Source: Prevotellaceae bacterium UBA711
GTDB taxonomy: Bacteria > Bacteroidota > Bacteroidia > Bacteroidales > Bacteroidaceae
Direction: 5' to 3'
Assembly (NCBI GenBank): GCA_002297545.1
Contig: DBLZ01000110.1
Location: 1 to 29,011 of the forward strand
DNA: 29,011 nucleotides
Both the position numbers and the translations under genes were made by a program. Position 1 is the stretch's first letter, and each line of letters opens with the position of its first letter. Below, one piece after another: positions 7,725 to 15,144 of the stretch. The notes beneath the pieces were generated by a model, which worked only from the letters and a program-made list of their open reading frames with translations, did no database searches and was not told the DNA's origin.

Positions 7725-8768
7725 TTAGTTATTCTCGGGACGCAGCTGACGAACAGTCTCGGCCGTGCGCCACATCTCGCTTTCACGGAGGGCTGCCAAT
7801 TCCTTCTCCAGGCCTACGCGATAGTCGGGCTTGGAGTTGGCATCGATGCTGATCTGTGCCTCGTTGCCGCACTTCACACTATCATACAGTTGCTGCACCA
7901 CTGGCTTGATGGCATCATGGAAACGAGGATACCAGTCCAAAGCACCACGCTGGGCAGTGGTGGAGCAGTTGGCGTACATCCAGTCCATACCCTTCTGTGC
8001 AAAGAGAGGCATGAGCGACTGTGTCAACTCCTCTACGGTCTCGTTGAAGGCCTCTGAGGGTGAGTGGCCGTTCTCGCGCAGAACCTCGTACTGAGCCAGC
8101 AGCAATCCCTGGATGGCACCCATGAGGGAACCGCGCTCACCGGTGAGATCAGAGGTGGCCTCACGCTGGAAAGTGGTCTCGAACATGTAACCGGAACCTA
8201 TGCCTATGCCGAGGGCCAGGGTGCGCTCCAATGCGCGGCCGGTGGCGTCCTGATATATGGCATAAGAACTGTTCAAGCCACGGCCTTCGAGGAACATGGT
8301 ACGCAAAGAGGTGCCGGAACCCTTGGGAGCAACCATAATGACATCAATGTTCTTCTCGGGTACACATCCGGTGCGGTCGCTCCAGGTAATGGCAAAACCG
8401 TGTGAAAAATACAGAGCCTTACCGGCAGTCAGATGCTGCTTCAGAGTGGGCCATACGCTCATTACGGCTGCGTCAGACAGCAAGCACATCACGATGCTGC
8501 CCTTTTCGGCTGCCTCCTCGATAGAGAAAAGAGTCTCGCCCGGCACCCAACCGTCGTTGACGGCCTTTTCATAAGTCTTACCCTGACGCTGACCCACAAT
8601 GACGTTGAAGCCATTGTCGCGCAGATTGCATGCCTGACCAGGACCCTGCACACCATAGCCTATCACGGCGATGGTCTCGTCCTTCAGTATCTCACGTGCC
8701 TTTTCCAAGGGAAACTCCTCGCGGGTTACGACTTCCTCGATAACACCGCCAAAATTCATTTTTGCCAT
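7725..8768 (-). CDS. ilvC: Ketol-acid reductoisomerase
   Basis: IlvC converts acetolactate or acetohydroxybutyrate, with NADPH and Mg2+, to the dihydroxy acid in valine, leucine and isoleucine synthesis. At 347 residues it is a class I enzyme. The N-terminal Rossmann motif is AVIGYGVQGPGQACNLRDNG (about 34-53) and the dinucleotide loop VGQRQGKTYEKA (58-69). The metal-binding core SDLTGERGSLMGA carries Asp207 and Glu211, and FNETVEELTQ (241-250) lies near the active site. It is last in the ilvD-ilvB-ilvN-thioesterase-ilvC unit, 79 bases after the thioesterase stop. That gap includes a small imperfect hairpin near 8817-8841. The product is unambiguous. Confidence 0.97.
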   Translation of the reverse strand: MAKMNFGGVIEEVVTREEFPLEKAREILKDETIAVIGYGVQGPGQACNLRDNGFNVIVGQRQGKTYEKAVNDGWVPGETLFSIEEAAEKGSIVMCLLSDAAVMSVWPTLKQHLTAGKALYFSHGFAITWSDRTGCVPEKNIDVIMVAPKGSGTSLRTMFLEGRGLNSSYAIYQDATGRALERTLALGIGIGSGYMFETTFQREATSDLTGERGSLMGAIQGLLLAQYEVLRENGHSPSEAFNETVEELTQSLMPLFAQKGMDWMYANCSTTAQRGALDWYPRFHDAIKPVVQQLYDSVKCGNEAQISIDANSKPDYRVGLEKELAALRESEMWRTAETVRQLRPENN

Positions 8769-8847
8769 AGTTCTTGTTGTTTTATTGTTTGTTATACTTA
8801 CTCATCATATATCAAGGAAGAGCCGAAGACGGCAGCCTCTTGGGTCA

Positions 8848-9648
8848 TTAGTTGAACACCACCCTGGCTTGACACACCACATCTCCGGAGGCGTCGTCAG
8901 TAACATTCTTGCGCACCTCCACATCCGTCTCACGGTCGTCCGCCGGCTGGACATAGAAGGTGAGTGTGTCGCCCATGTAGCTCTCAGCCTTATAGGCTAT
9001 CTCGAAACGTCTGATGCCTCGTTCCATCTGCTCGCGCGGGAACAAATCCAATATGTGCTCCATGTACTTGATGGAATTGATATGACCATTTATGTCCACA
9101 TCGCTGTAGTACGTCCTGATGGTACGCACCGCCTCAGCATTGCGGAAACGGAAACGGCCGTGGCCGGCTATGGGGCAGACGTTCTCTGCCTCGGAGACAA
9201 CATAGTTGAGAATATCGCCATCGTAGAGTGACAACAGGTCGCACGGACGACGTGTCTCCATGTCTATCATAGCCCAGACGCTGCGGGCATATCCCATGGG
9301 CCTGCCTTCGGCATCTTCTATGGCGAAGTTACGGTTGGTGAAAGTCCTCATTACGCTCTCCACCCATGTACGCACACGGCAGTGCTGGTAATTGCGTGGC
9401 ATCTCAGTCATCTCTATGGACAGGCGGGACAGTACCCACGTGTGGCGGCTCTCGTTCAGCGCCCCTATGCCCCACCCGCGTCTCTGCGAATGATTGCCGG
9501 CAGCATTGAGCAGATGATTACCAAGCACACCCATGAACACACGGCCGGTGAAGTCCACGTGAAACGGCTCTATGTAAATTGGATAGGTGTCTATCTTTCC
9601 CATCCCGGCATCCCGCACACTTGTAGTATTGGCGTCTTCCATGCTCAT
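8848..9648 (-). CDS. Acyl-ACP thioesterase inside the ilv operon
   Basis: A 266-residue double hot-dog protein of the acyl-ACP thioesterase family (FatA/FatB-like, PF01643), which releases fatty acids from acyl carrier protein. The first repeat covers about residues 18-140 (...WVLSRLSIEMTEMPRNYQHCRVRTWVE...). The second contains YSDVDINGHINSIKYMEHILD (about 177-197), the usual Asp/Asn-His active-site helix. The start ATG overlaps the ilvN stop (ATGA), so it is coupled to the regulatory subunit. Thioesterases are commonly found at this place in Bacteroidales ilv operons, suggesting a link between branched-chain 2-oxo acid supply and fatty-acid metabolism; that link is inference. Confidence 0.88.
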   Translation of the reverse strand: MSMEDANTTSVRDAGMGKIDTYPIYIEPFHVDFTGRVFMGVLGNHLLNAAGNHSQRRGWGIGALNESRHTWVLSRLSIEMTEMPRNYQHCRVRTWVESVMRTFTNRNFAIEDAEGRPMGYARSVWAMIDMETRRPCDLLSLYDGDILNYVVSEAENVCPIAGHGRFRFRNAEAVRTIRTYYSDVDINGHINSIKYMEHILDLFPREQMERGIRRFEIAYKAESYMGDTLTFYVQPADDRETDVEVRKNVTDDASGDVVCQARVVFN

Positions 9649-10472
9649 CTCTCCATTTCCCTTTGCGTGAGATACTGGTCCAAACGTTCTATCCGGCTCT
9701 TGGTTACAGCGATACGCCCTGAGCGTACAAACTGCAACACACAGCCACGGGCATCCAGTTGCAGGAACAACTCCATCACATCCTCCGTGATACCGGTCTT
9801 CTCCACTATAGAATACGTGGTATTGACCTCCACGAAGCGGGCGTCAAAACGACGTACGATGCGAGATATTTCCTTATCAGACAAAACCTTTGGCGTAGAG
9901 AGTTTCAATAGCGAAGTCTCCATCATGAATATCTCATCGTCCACGAAACAATTGGCTTGCAACACGTCTATGCGTTTCTCTATCTGTCGGGTGAGCATCT
10001 CCGCCATCTCCTGCTTGCAGTAGCATGTAATGGTGTACTTGTGCACGCCCGGCGTACTGGAAGCACATACGTTCAGAGTCTCAATGTTCACCTGCCTACG
10101 TGTGAACACCGCCGTTATCTGGTTCAGGATACCCGCATAGTTCTCGGAATAGATGATCAGAGTATACAGCGTCAGACCCTTATGCGCATTCAGTATGGCA
10201 CCCTCGCGTCCAGGTACGGACGGACGGGCCACGGCATTGCGCGTGAAGGTTTCCACCTGTTGCCCCTGTTCGTTATCGCGGTTGAACGTAGCATATCGCT
10301 GACGTGTCAGATTCCTTTCATACGAGTCCCTGTCTATAGCAGCTGCGGCCGCCACGGCATCATCCAGGCTCTTCAGTTCCGGCACAGTGTCATCGTAGAG
10401 CGCATTACACTTGCCACAGGTATTGCAATCGCCGCACTCTGCGGCACCGTATTTGTTCTTATTGTCCGTCAT
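9645..10472 (-). CDS. ilvN: Acetolactate synthase small (regulatory) subunit with a cysteine-rich N-terminal extension
   Basis: The regulatory subunit binds valine through ACT domains and activates IlvB. The ACT domain starts near residue 101 (TLYTLIIYSENYAGILNQIT, then FTRRQVNIETLNV), and a second ferredoxin-like domain follows to about 255. Bacteroidales IlvN normally begins just before this motif and is under 200 residues; this protein is 275. The extra about 95 residues begin with C13-G-D-C16-N-T-C19-G-K-C22, a CX2CX2CX2C cluster able to bind Fe-S or zinc. An Ala-rich helix and a charged linker follow. No ATG lies near the normal start, and the extension is fully open from ATG 10472, 55 bases after ilvB. 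GTG starts within the extension remain possible. Confidence 0.9.
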   Translation of the reverse strand: MTDNKNKYGAAECGDCNTCGKCNALYDDTVPELKSLDDAVAAAAAIDRDSYERNLTRQRYATFNRDNEQGQQVETFTRNAVARPSVPGREGAILNAHKGLTLYTLIIYSENYAGILNQITAVFTRRQVNIETLNVCASSTPGVHKYTITCYCKQEMAEMLTRQIEKRIDVLQANCFVDDEIFMMETSLLKLSTPKVLSDKEISRIVRRFDARFVEVNTTYSIVEKTGITEDVMELFLQLDARGCVLQFVRSGRIAVTKSRIERLDQYLTQREMER

Positions 10473-10527
10473 CGTCTGTTCGGTATGTCAACAATAACAT
10501 GCCATTATATTTTTCCTCACCACTCGT

Positions 10528-12234
10528 TTACTCTATCTCCAGGAGCATGTCGTCCACACTCCCCCCCGGCGGCGTCATGGGCATGACGTTGTCCTCCTCC
10601 TTCACGGCACACTGCAGCAGATAAGGTCCGTCGGTCTCCAGCATCTCACGGATGGCATCGTCCAGATCGGCCCGCTCCACCACCGTACGGCATGGTATGC
10701 CATATCCGGCAGCTATCTTCTCGTAATCGGGATTGAGCATGGGAGTAAAAGAGTAACGCTTGTTGAAGAACATGTACTGCCACTGGCGCACGTTGCCCAG
10801 ATAGTTGTTGTTCAAGAGTATCATCTTCACAGGGCAACGCTGTTCCATGATGGTGCCAAGCTCCTGTATGGTCATCTGGAAGCCACCGTCGCCACAGAAC
10901 ATGCACACCGTCCTATCCGGAGCACCGAACGTGGCACCTATGGCAGCCGGTATTCCGAAGCCCATAGTACCACATCCACCGCTGGTGACTATGCTGCGGG
11001 GATGCGTATACCGAAAGTAGCGACATCCGAAGAGCTGGTTCTGTCCTACGTCCGTCACCATGATGGCCTCGTGGCGTGATGCCTCGCTAACCTTACGCAC
11101 CACCTCGCCCATCAACAGGGGTCCCTCCGTGGGATGCAACGCGGGGTCTATCACTACGCGCTGTTCCCGCTCGGCATAGGGGCGGAAGCCGGCTATCCAC
11201 TCGTCGTGTTCGGCGTGGACCACCTGCCGGGTCACCTGAGCCAGCGTCTGCTTGCAGTCGCCCAGTACGGCCACCGTGGGCTTCACAATCTTGCCCACCT
11301 CGGAAGGGTCTATCTCGAAGTGTATCACCTTGGCTTGCTTGGCATAGGTATGCAGATCTCCGGTTACACGGTCGTCAAAGCGCATTCCCACGGCTATCAG
11401 CAGGTCGCACCGGTTGGTCATGACATTGGGGGCCAGGTTGCCATGCATACCCAACATGCCCATGTTCAGTGGGTGTGCCGTTGGTGCGGCAGACAGTCCC
11501 AACATGGTCTGTCCGAATGGTATCTGTGCTTTCTCGCACAAGGCCAGCAATTCCTGACGTGCTCCGGCCAGTTCCACACCCTGCCCCACGAGCATAAACG
11601 GCCGCCGGCTCTCGTTTATCAGTTCGGCCGCCATGCCTATGCTCTCCGGCATGGGCTGCGGCACGGGATTGTAACTACGGATGAAGTTCACGGTCTGAGG
11701 CACATACTCTATCATGGCAGTCTGCGCGTTCTTTGCAAAGTCCAACACCACAGGGCCCGGGCGTCCGCTACGCGCAATATAGAAGGCACGTGCCACAGCC
11801 CAAGGAATATCCTCGGCACGACGTATCTGATAGTTCCATTTGGTTATCGGTTGCGTCACGCCCACAACATCCACCTCCTGAAAGGCATCCGTGCCCAGCA
11901 TGGCCGCACCCACCTGGCCGCAGATCACCACCATGGGGGTGGAGTCTATCATAGCATCCGCCACACCGGTGATGGTATTCATGGCACCAGGGCCAGAGGT
12001 CACTATGGCGCAACCCACCTTGCCACTCACACGGGCATAACCCTGTGCGGCGTGCACGGCGGCCTGTTCGTGGCGCACCAGTATGTGGTGCAACGTATCG
12101 CGATGGTCATACAGGGCGTCATAAGTTGGCATTATGGCACCGCCCGGATAGCCAAAGAGCACATCCACACCCTCATATTCCAGTGAGCGCATCAACGCCT
12201 CGGCACCGGTTATCTTCTCCTTTTCTGTCTCCAT
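10528..12234 (-). CDS. ilvB: Acetolactate synthase large (catalytic) subunit
   Basis: This thiamin-diphosphate enzyme joins two pyruvates, or pyruvate and 2-oxobutyrate, in the first shared step of branched-chain amino acid synthesis. At 568 residues it has normal length. The N-terminal domain carries the catalytic Glu56 in VRHEQAA and the GYPGGAIMP loop. The central domain contains FDDRVTG (about 286-292). The thiamin motif runs from GDGGF to NNNYLG (about 448-480). It lies 49 bases after ilvD and 55 before ilvN, so is probably cotranscribed. No unusual residues were noted at catalytic positions. Confidence 0.96.
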   Translation of the reverse strand: METEKEKITGAEALMRSLEYEGVDVLFGYPGGAIMPTYDALYDHRDTLHHILVRHEQAAVHAAQGYARVSGKVGCAIVTSGPGAMNTITGVADAMIDSTPMVVICGQVGAAMLGTDAFQEVDVVGVTQPITKWNYQIRRAEDIPWAVARAFYIARSGRPGPVVLDFAKNAQTAMIEYVPQTVNFIRSYNPVPQPMPESIGMAAELINESRRPFMLVGQGVELAGARQELLALCEKAQIPFGQTMLGLSAAPTAHPLNMGMLGMHGNLAPNVMTNRCDLLIAVGMRFDDRVTGDLHTYAKQAKVIHFEIDPSEVGKIVKPTVAVLGDCKQTLAQVTRQVVHAEHDEWIAGFRPYAEREQRVVIDPALHPTEGPLLMGEVVRKVSEASRHEAIMVTDVGQNQLFGCRYFRYTHPRSIVTSGGCGTMGFGIPAAIGATFGAPDRTVCMFCGDGGFQMTIQELGTIMEQRCPVKMILLNNNYLGNVRQWQYMFFNKRYSFTPMLNPDYEKIAAGYGIPCRTVVERADLDDAIREMLETDGPYLLQCAVKEEDNVMPMTPPGGSVDDMLLEIE

Positions 12235-12283
12235 TTACTTTTGTCAGTAAGTATTGCTTGATACCACACATGGCATGGGCTCA

Positions 12284-14095
12284 TCAGCCCTCTATCACAC
12301 GCACACCACCCTTGTCCGCGCTGGTCACACTTTGGGCGTATGCCCGCAGTGCCTTGCTCACCACACGAGTGCGGCGCAATGGCTGCTGCGGACGTGCGGC
12401 CAGTTCCTCGTCAGAAAGTCGCACGTTGATGCTGCGTGCCGGTATATCGATGTCTATGATGTCACCATCCTTGATCTTGCCTATGTTGCCACCGGCCGCC
12501 GCCTCGGGACTGATGTGCCCTATAGACAAGCCGGATGTACCTCCGCTGAAACGTCCGTCGGTGATGAGGGCGCACTCCTTGCCCATGTGCATGGACTTGA
12601 TGTAGCTGGTGGGATAAAGCATCTCCTGCATGCCAGGACCTCCCTTGGGACCCTCATGGGTGATGACCACCACGTCGCCTTTCTTCACTCGGCCGCCCAA
12701 TATGCCCTCGCAGGCATCTTCCTGCGAGTCGAACACCACGGCCGGACCCGAGAACTTCCAGATGCTCTCATCCACACCGGCAGTCTTCACCACGCAACCG
12801 TCCTGGGCTATGTTGCCGAACAGTATGGCCATGCCGCCGTCGCGGGTATAGGCATGCTCTATGTCGCGTATGCAGCCATTGGCACGGTCGGTGTCCAGTG
12901 TCTCGTACACCGTATTCTGAGCGCCCATGCGGTTACAGAATACGCCCGCCGGGGCACTGCTGTAGATACGCTTGGCCTCGGGGCCTATGTCCTCCTTCAG
13001 TATCGAGTACTTCTCTATATCCTCGGCCAGTGTGGCACCGTTCACGCGCTTCACGGCAGTGTCTATCAGTCCACCCTTGGCAAGCTCGCCCAGCAGATTC
13101 AGCATGCCACCGGCACGTCCGCACTCCTGCACGCTGTACTTCTGGCTATTGGGAGCCAACTTGCACAGGAACGGCGTACGGCGTGACAAGACATCGATGT
13201 CCTTCATCGTGAAGTCCACCTCGGCCTCCTGCGCCACTGCCAGCAAGTGCAGCACGGTATTGGTGCTGGCACCCATGGCTATGTCCAGAGTCATGGCATT
13301 AAGGAAAGCCTGGCGTGTGGCTATGCTACGTGGCAGCACGCTGTCATCCCCATCACGATAGTATGCCATGGCATTGTTGACTATCTGACGGGCAGCATCG
13401 CGGAACAACCGCACACGGTTGGTGTGTGTGGCCAGGATGGTGCCGTTGCCAGGCAAGGACAGGCCCAATGCCTCGGTCAGATTGTTCATGGAATTGGCCG
13501 TGAACATGCCGCTGCAACAGCCACACCCGGGACAGGCACGGTCTTCCACCTCGGCCAGTTCCTCGTCGCTCACCGTCTTGTCGGCACCCTTCACCATGGC
13601 GGCTATCAGATCCAAATTCTCTCCCTTGTACTTGCCCGCCTCCATGGGACCTCCGCTCACAAACACGGCGGGTATATTCAGTCGCATGGCAGCCATCAGC
13701 ATACCCGGCGTTATCTTGTCACAGTTGGATATGCATATCATGGCATCGGCCTTGTGGGCGTTGCACATGTACTCCACGCTGTCCGCTATGATGTCGCGGC
13801 TGGGCAGTGAGTAAAGCATGCCGTCGTGGCCCATGGCTATGCCGTCGTCTATGGCTATGGTATTGAATTCCGCAGCATAGCATCCCATGGCTTCTATCTC
13901 GGCCTTCACTATCTGACCTATCTCATGCAAATGCGTGTGCCCGGGCACAAACTGTGTAAACGAATTAACGATGGCAATGATGGGTTTGCCAAACATCTCC
14001 CGCTTCATGCCATTGGCCACCCAAAGGGCACGGGCTCCCGCCATGCGACGTCCTTCCGTGCATACGGCACTCCTCAACTGGTGTTTCATATTCAT
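12284..14095 (-). CDS. ilvD: Dihydroxy-acid dehydratase
   Basis: IlvD removes water from dihydroxy acids to give the 2-oxo acids of valine and isoleucine synthesis, using an Fe-S cluster and Mg2+. The protein has 603 residues, as in long-form bacterial IlvD. Visible signatures are AIDDGIAMGHDGMLYSLPSR (81-100), ISNCDKITPGM with cluster Cys125, and CPGCGCCSGMFTANSMN with cysteines 188, 191, 193 and 194. It is the first gene of the ilv unit, with a well-formed promoter about 45 bases upstream and no leader peptide or attenuator evident. A second ATG two codons downstream is an alternative start. Confidence 0.97.
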   Translation of the reverse strand: MNMKHQLRSAVCTEGRRMAGARALWVANGMKREMFGKPIIAIVNSFTQFVPGHTHLHEIGQIVKAEIEAMGCYAAEFNTIAIDDGIAMGHDGMLYSLPSRDIIADSVEYMCNAHKADAMICISNCDKITPGMLMAAMRLNIPAVFVSGGPMEAGKYKGENLDLIAAMVKGADKTVSDEELAEVEDRACPGCGCCSGMFTANSMNNLTEALGLSLPGNGTILATHTNRVRLFRDAARQIVNNAMAYYRDGDDSVLPRSIATRQAFLNAMTLDIAMGASTNTVLHLLAVAQEAEVDFTMKDIDVLSRRTPFLCKLAPNSQKYSVQECGRAGGMLNLLGELAKGGLIDTAVKRVNGATLAEDIEKYSILKEDIGPEAKRIYSSAPAGVFCNRMGAQNTVYETLDTDRANGCIRDIEHAYTRDGGMAILFGNIAQDGCVVKTAGVDESIWKFSGPAVVFDSQEDACEGILGGRVKKGDVVVITHEGPKGGPGMQEMLYPTSYIKSMHMGKECALITDGRFSGGTSGLSIGHISPEAAAGGNIGKIKDGDIIDIDIPARSINVRLSDEELAARPQQPLRRTRVVSKALRAYAQSVTSADKGGVRVIEG

Positions 14096-14139
14096 TGACT
14101 TTCCGTTTCCTTATAACCTCTTTCAGGCATTTAGGTGTA

Positions 14140-14169
14140 CAAAGTTACAACAAATTTCCTTCTTGGCAA
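14140..14169 (-). promoter_or_regulatory. Promoter of the ilv operon
   Basis: On the minus strand TTG (14169-14167) and TAACTTTG (14147-14140) are separated by 19 bases, a textbook Bacteroidetes -33/-7 pair. The expected start is near 14134, leaving a leader of about 40 bases, too short for a classical attenuator. Confidence 0.75.
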
Positions 14170-14193
14170 GCAAAAGTGCAACGAATGTGGCGT

Positions 14194-14766
14194 TTATACT
14201 GTCATTTTGTAACCAAGCCTGTGAAGTTCCACGCTTGCCCCTACGACATACAGCGCATGTATGCTGCGGACATACACGCGGAAAGCCATGGGACTCTGCG
14301 GCTCTATCTGTTCGCGGCGTATCTGTGTCAGGCAAATTGTGGACAGCATACGCACCAAGTCCTCCAGAGCGTCATACTCGTTCATGCACTTGCCTTCCGC
14401 AGGCTTGGCATCCGGAGACAGCCCCAACACCTTTTCCCTGATATACTCGTCCATGCAGTCGAAACCGCGCTTGTCACGTACGTACTCATAGAGACGTTCC
14501 ATCTTGCCATACAAGGCCCAGTCCACATCCCAGTAATGCGCCACGGCCATGCCCAGGTACATCATCCATCCCAGGGCAACGGTGGGATACGACGCAATCT
14601 CCCTGACGGCATCGCCCATATACGGTTGCGCCAGGTCCTCCCACTTGCAGTCCAGATCTTCGCTGGGCAGCAACTGCCCGTCCAGACGCCCCTGCTGGGT
14701 ACACACCTTCAGCAGTTCCCGCGTCAGGTTCTGCTCATAGCGGTCAAGGTATTCCTTCTCTTCCAT
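14194..14766 (-). CDS. Conserved Bacteroidales protein of unknown function
   Basis: A soluble, largely helical protein of 190 residues without signal peptide or membrane segment. Features are a charged N-terminus, the segment CTQQGRLDGQLLPSEDLD (about 22-39), an aromatic and Met-rich stretch (ASYPTVALGWMMYLGMAVAHYWDVDW, about 58-83), and a C-terminal helical half. It resembles a family I recognise as conserved in Bacteroidales without known function. It has its own promoter and lies between MurF-Alr upstream and the ilv operon downstream; neither neighbour indicates a role. Confidence 0.75.
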   Translation of the reverse strand: MEEKEYLDRYEQNLTRELLKVCTQQGRLDGQLLPSEDLDCKWEDLAQPYMGDAVREIASYPTVALGWMMYLGMAVAHYWDVDWALYGKMERLYEYVRDKRGFDCMDEYIREKVLGLSPDAKPAEGKCMNEYDALEDLVRMLSTICLTQIRREQIEPQSPMAFRVYVRSIHALYVVGASVELHRLGYKMTV

Positions 14767-14824
14767 ATCTCCATTATATTAAATTAAGGTATAGCGGCCG
14801 CAGCATGCAGCCACAAGGAGTGGG

Positions 14825-14855
14825 CAAAGGTACTGATTATTATCCATAGGGACAA
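14825..14855 (-). promoter_or_regulatory. Promoter for the unknown gene at 14194-14766
   Basis: On the minus strand TTG (14855-14853) and TACCTTTG (14832-14825) are separated by 20 bases. The start of transcription would be near 14818, about 50 bases before the ATG. Confidence 0.65.
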
Positions 14856-15010
14856 GGTCCGTGGCAAATAATCGTCCCCATGAACATAGCTTCTTGTTCC
14901 ATATCAAGACGGAGTCCGTAGGGAATGTCGAGAAGACGCTACCTACCTCATCGGCAGGATGTAGACACGCTCACTCCACGAGGCGCGGGACAAGTCCCCT
15001 TGGAATGACG

Positions 15011-15092
15011 CTCCGACAAACCGGTTTGTCGGAGTGCGACAACCGGTTTATTTGTCTGCACAAACCGGTTGTCAAGGTCCGATAAACCGGTT
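15011..15092. repeat. Array 2: four AACCGGTT palindromes with an exact 22-base period
   Basis: AACCGGTT lies at 15019, 15041, 15063 and 15085, each exactly 22 bases apart, with 14-base spacers. The first copy is the centre of a perfect 24-base palindrome (15011-15034, arm CTCCGACAAACC). The last spacer ends GTCCGATA directly before AACCGG, as does the last spacer of array 1 (ending at 4282). The array lies about 50 bases past the murF-alr stop and upstream of the next gene's promoter, the same gene-end setting as array 1. Confidence 0.9.
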
Positions 15093-15144
15093 GTTTCCCG
15101 TGCCGGAGCACGGCAGTCCGCCCATAATGCGGTGAGTCGCAAGG

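Noticed and set aside
14948..15142. Small ORFs across array 2 on both strands with repeated peptide words
   Set aside because: The peptide repetition comes from the 22-base DNA period; frames shift between units (22 is not a multiple of three) and no start signal is present.
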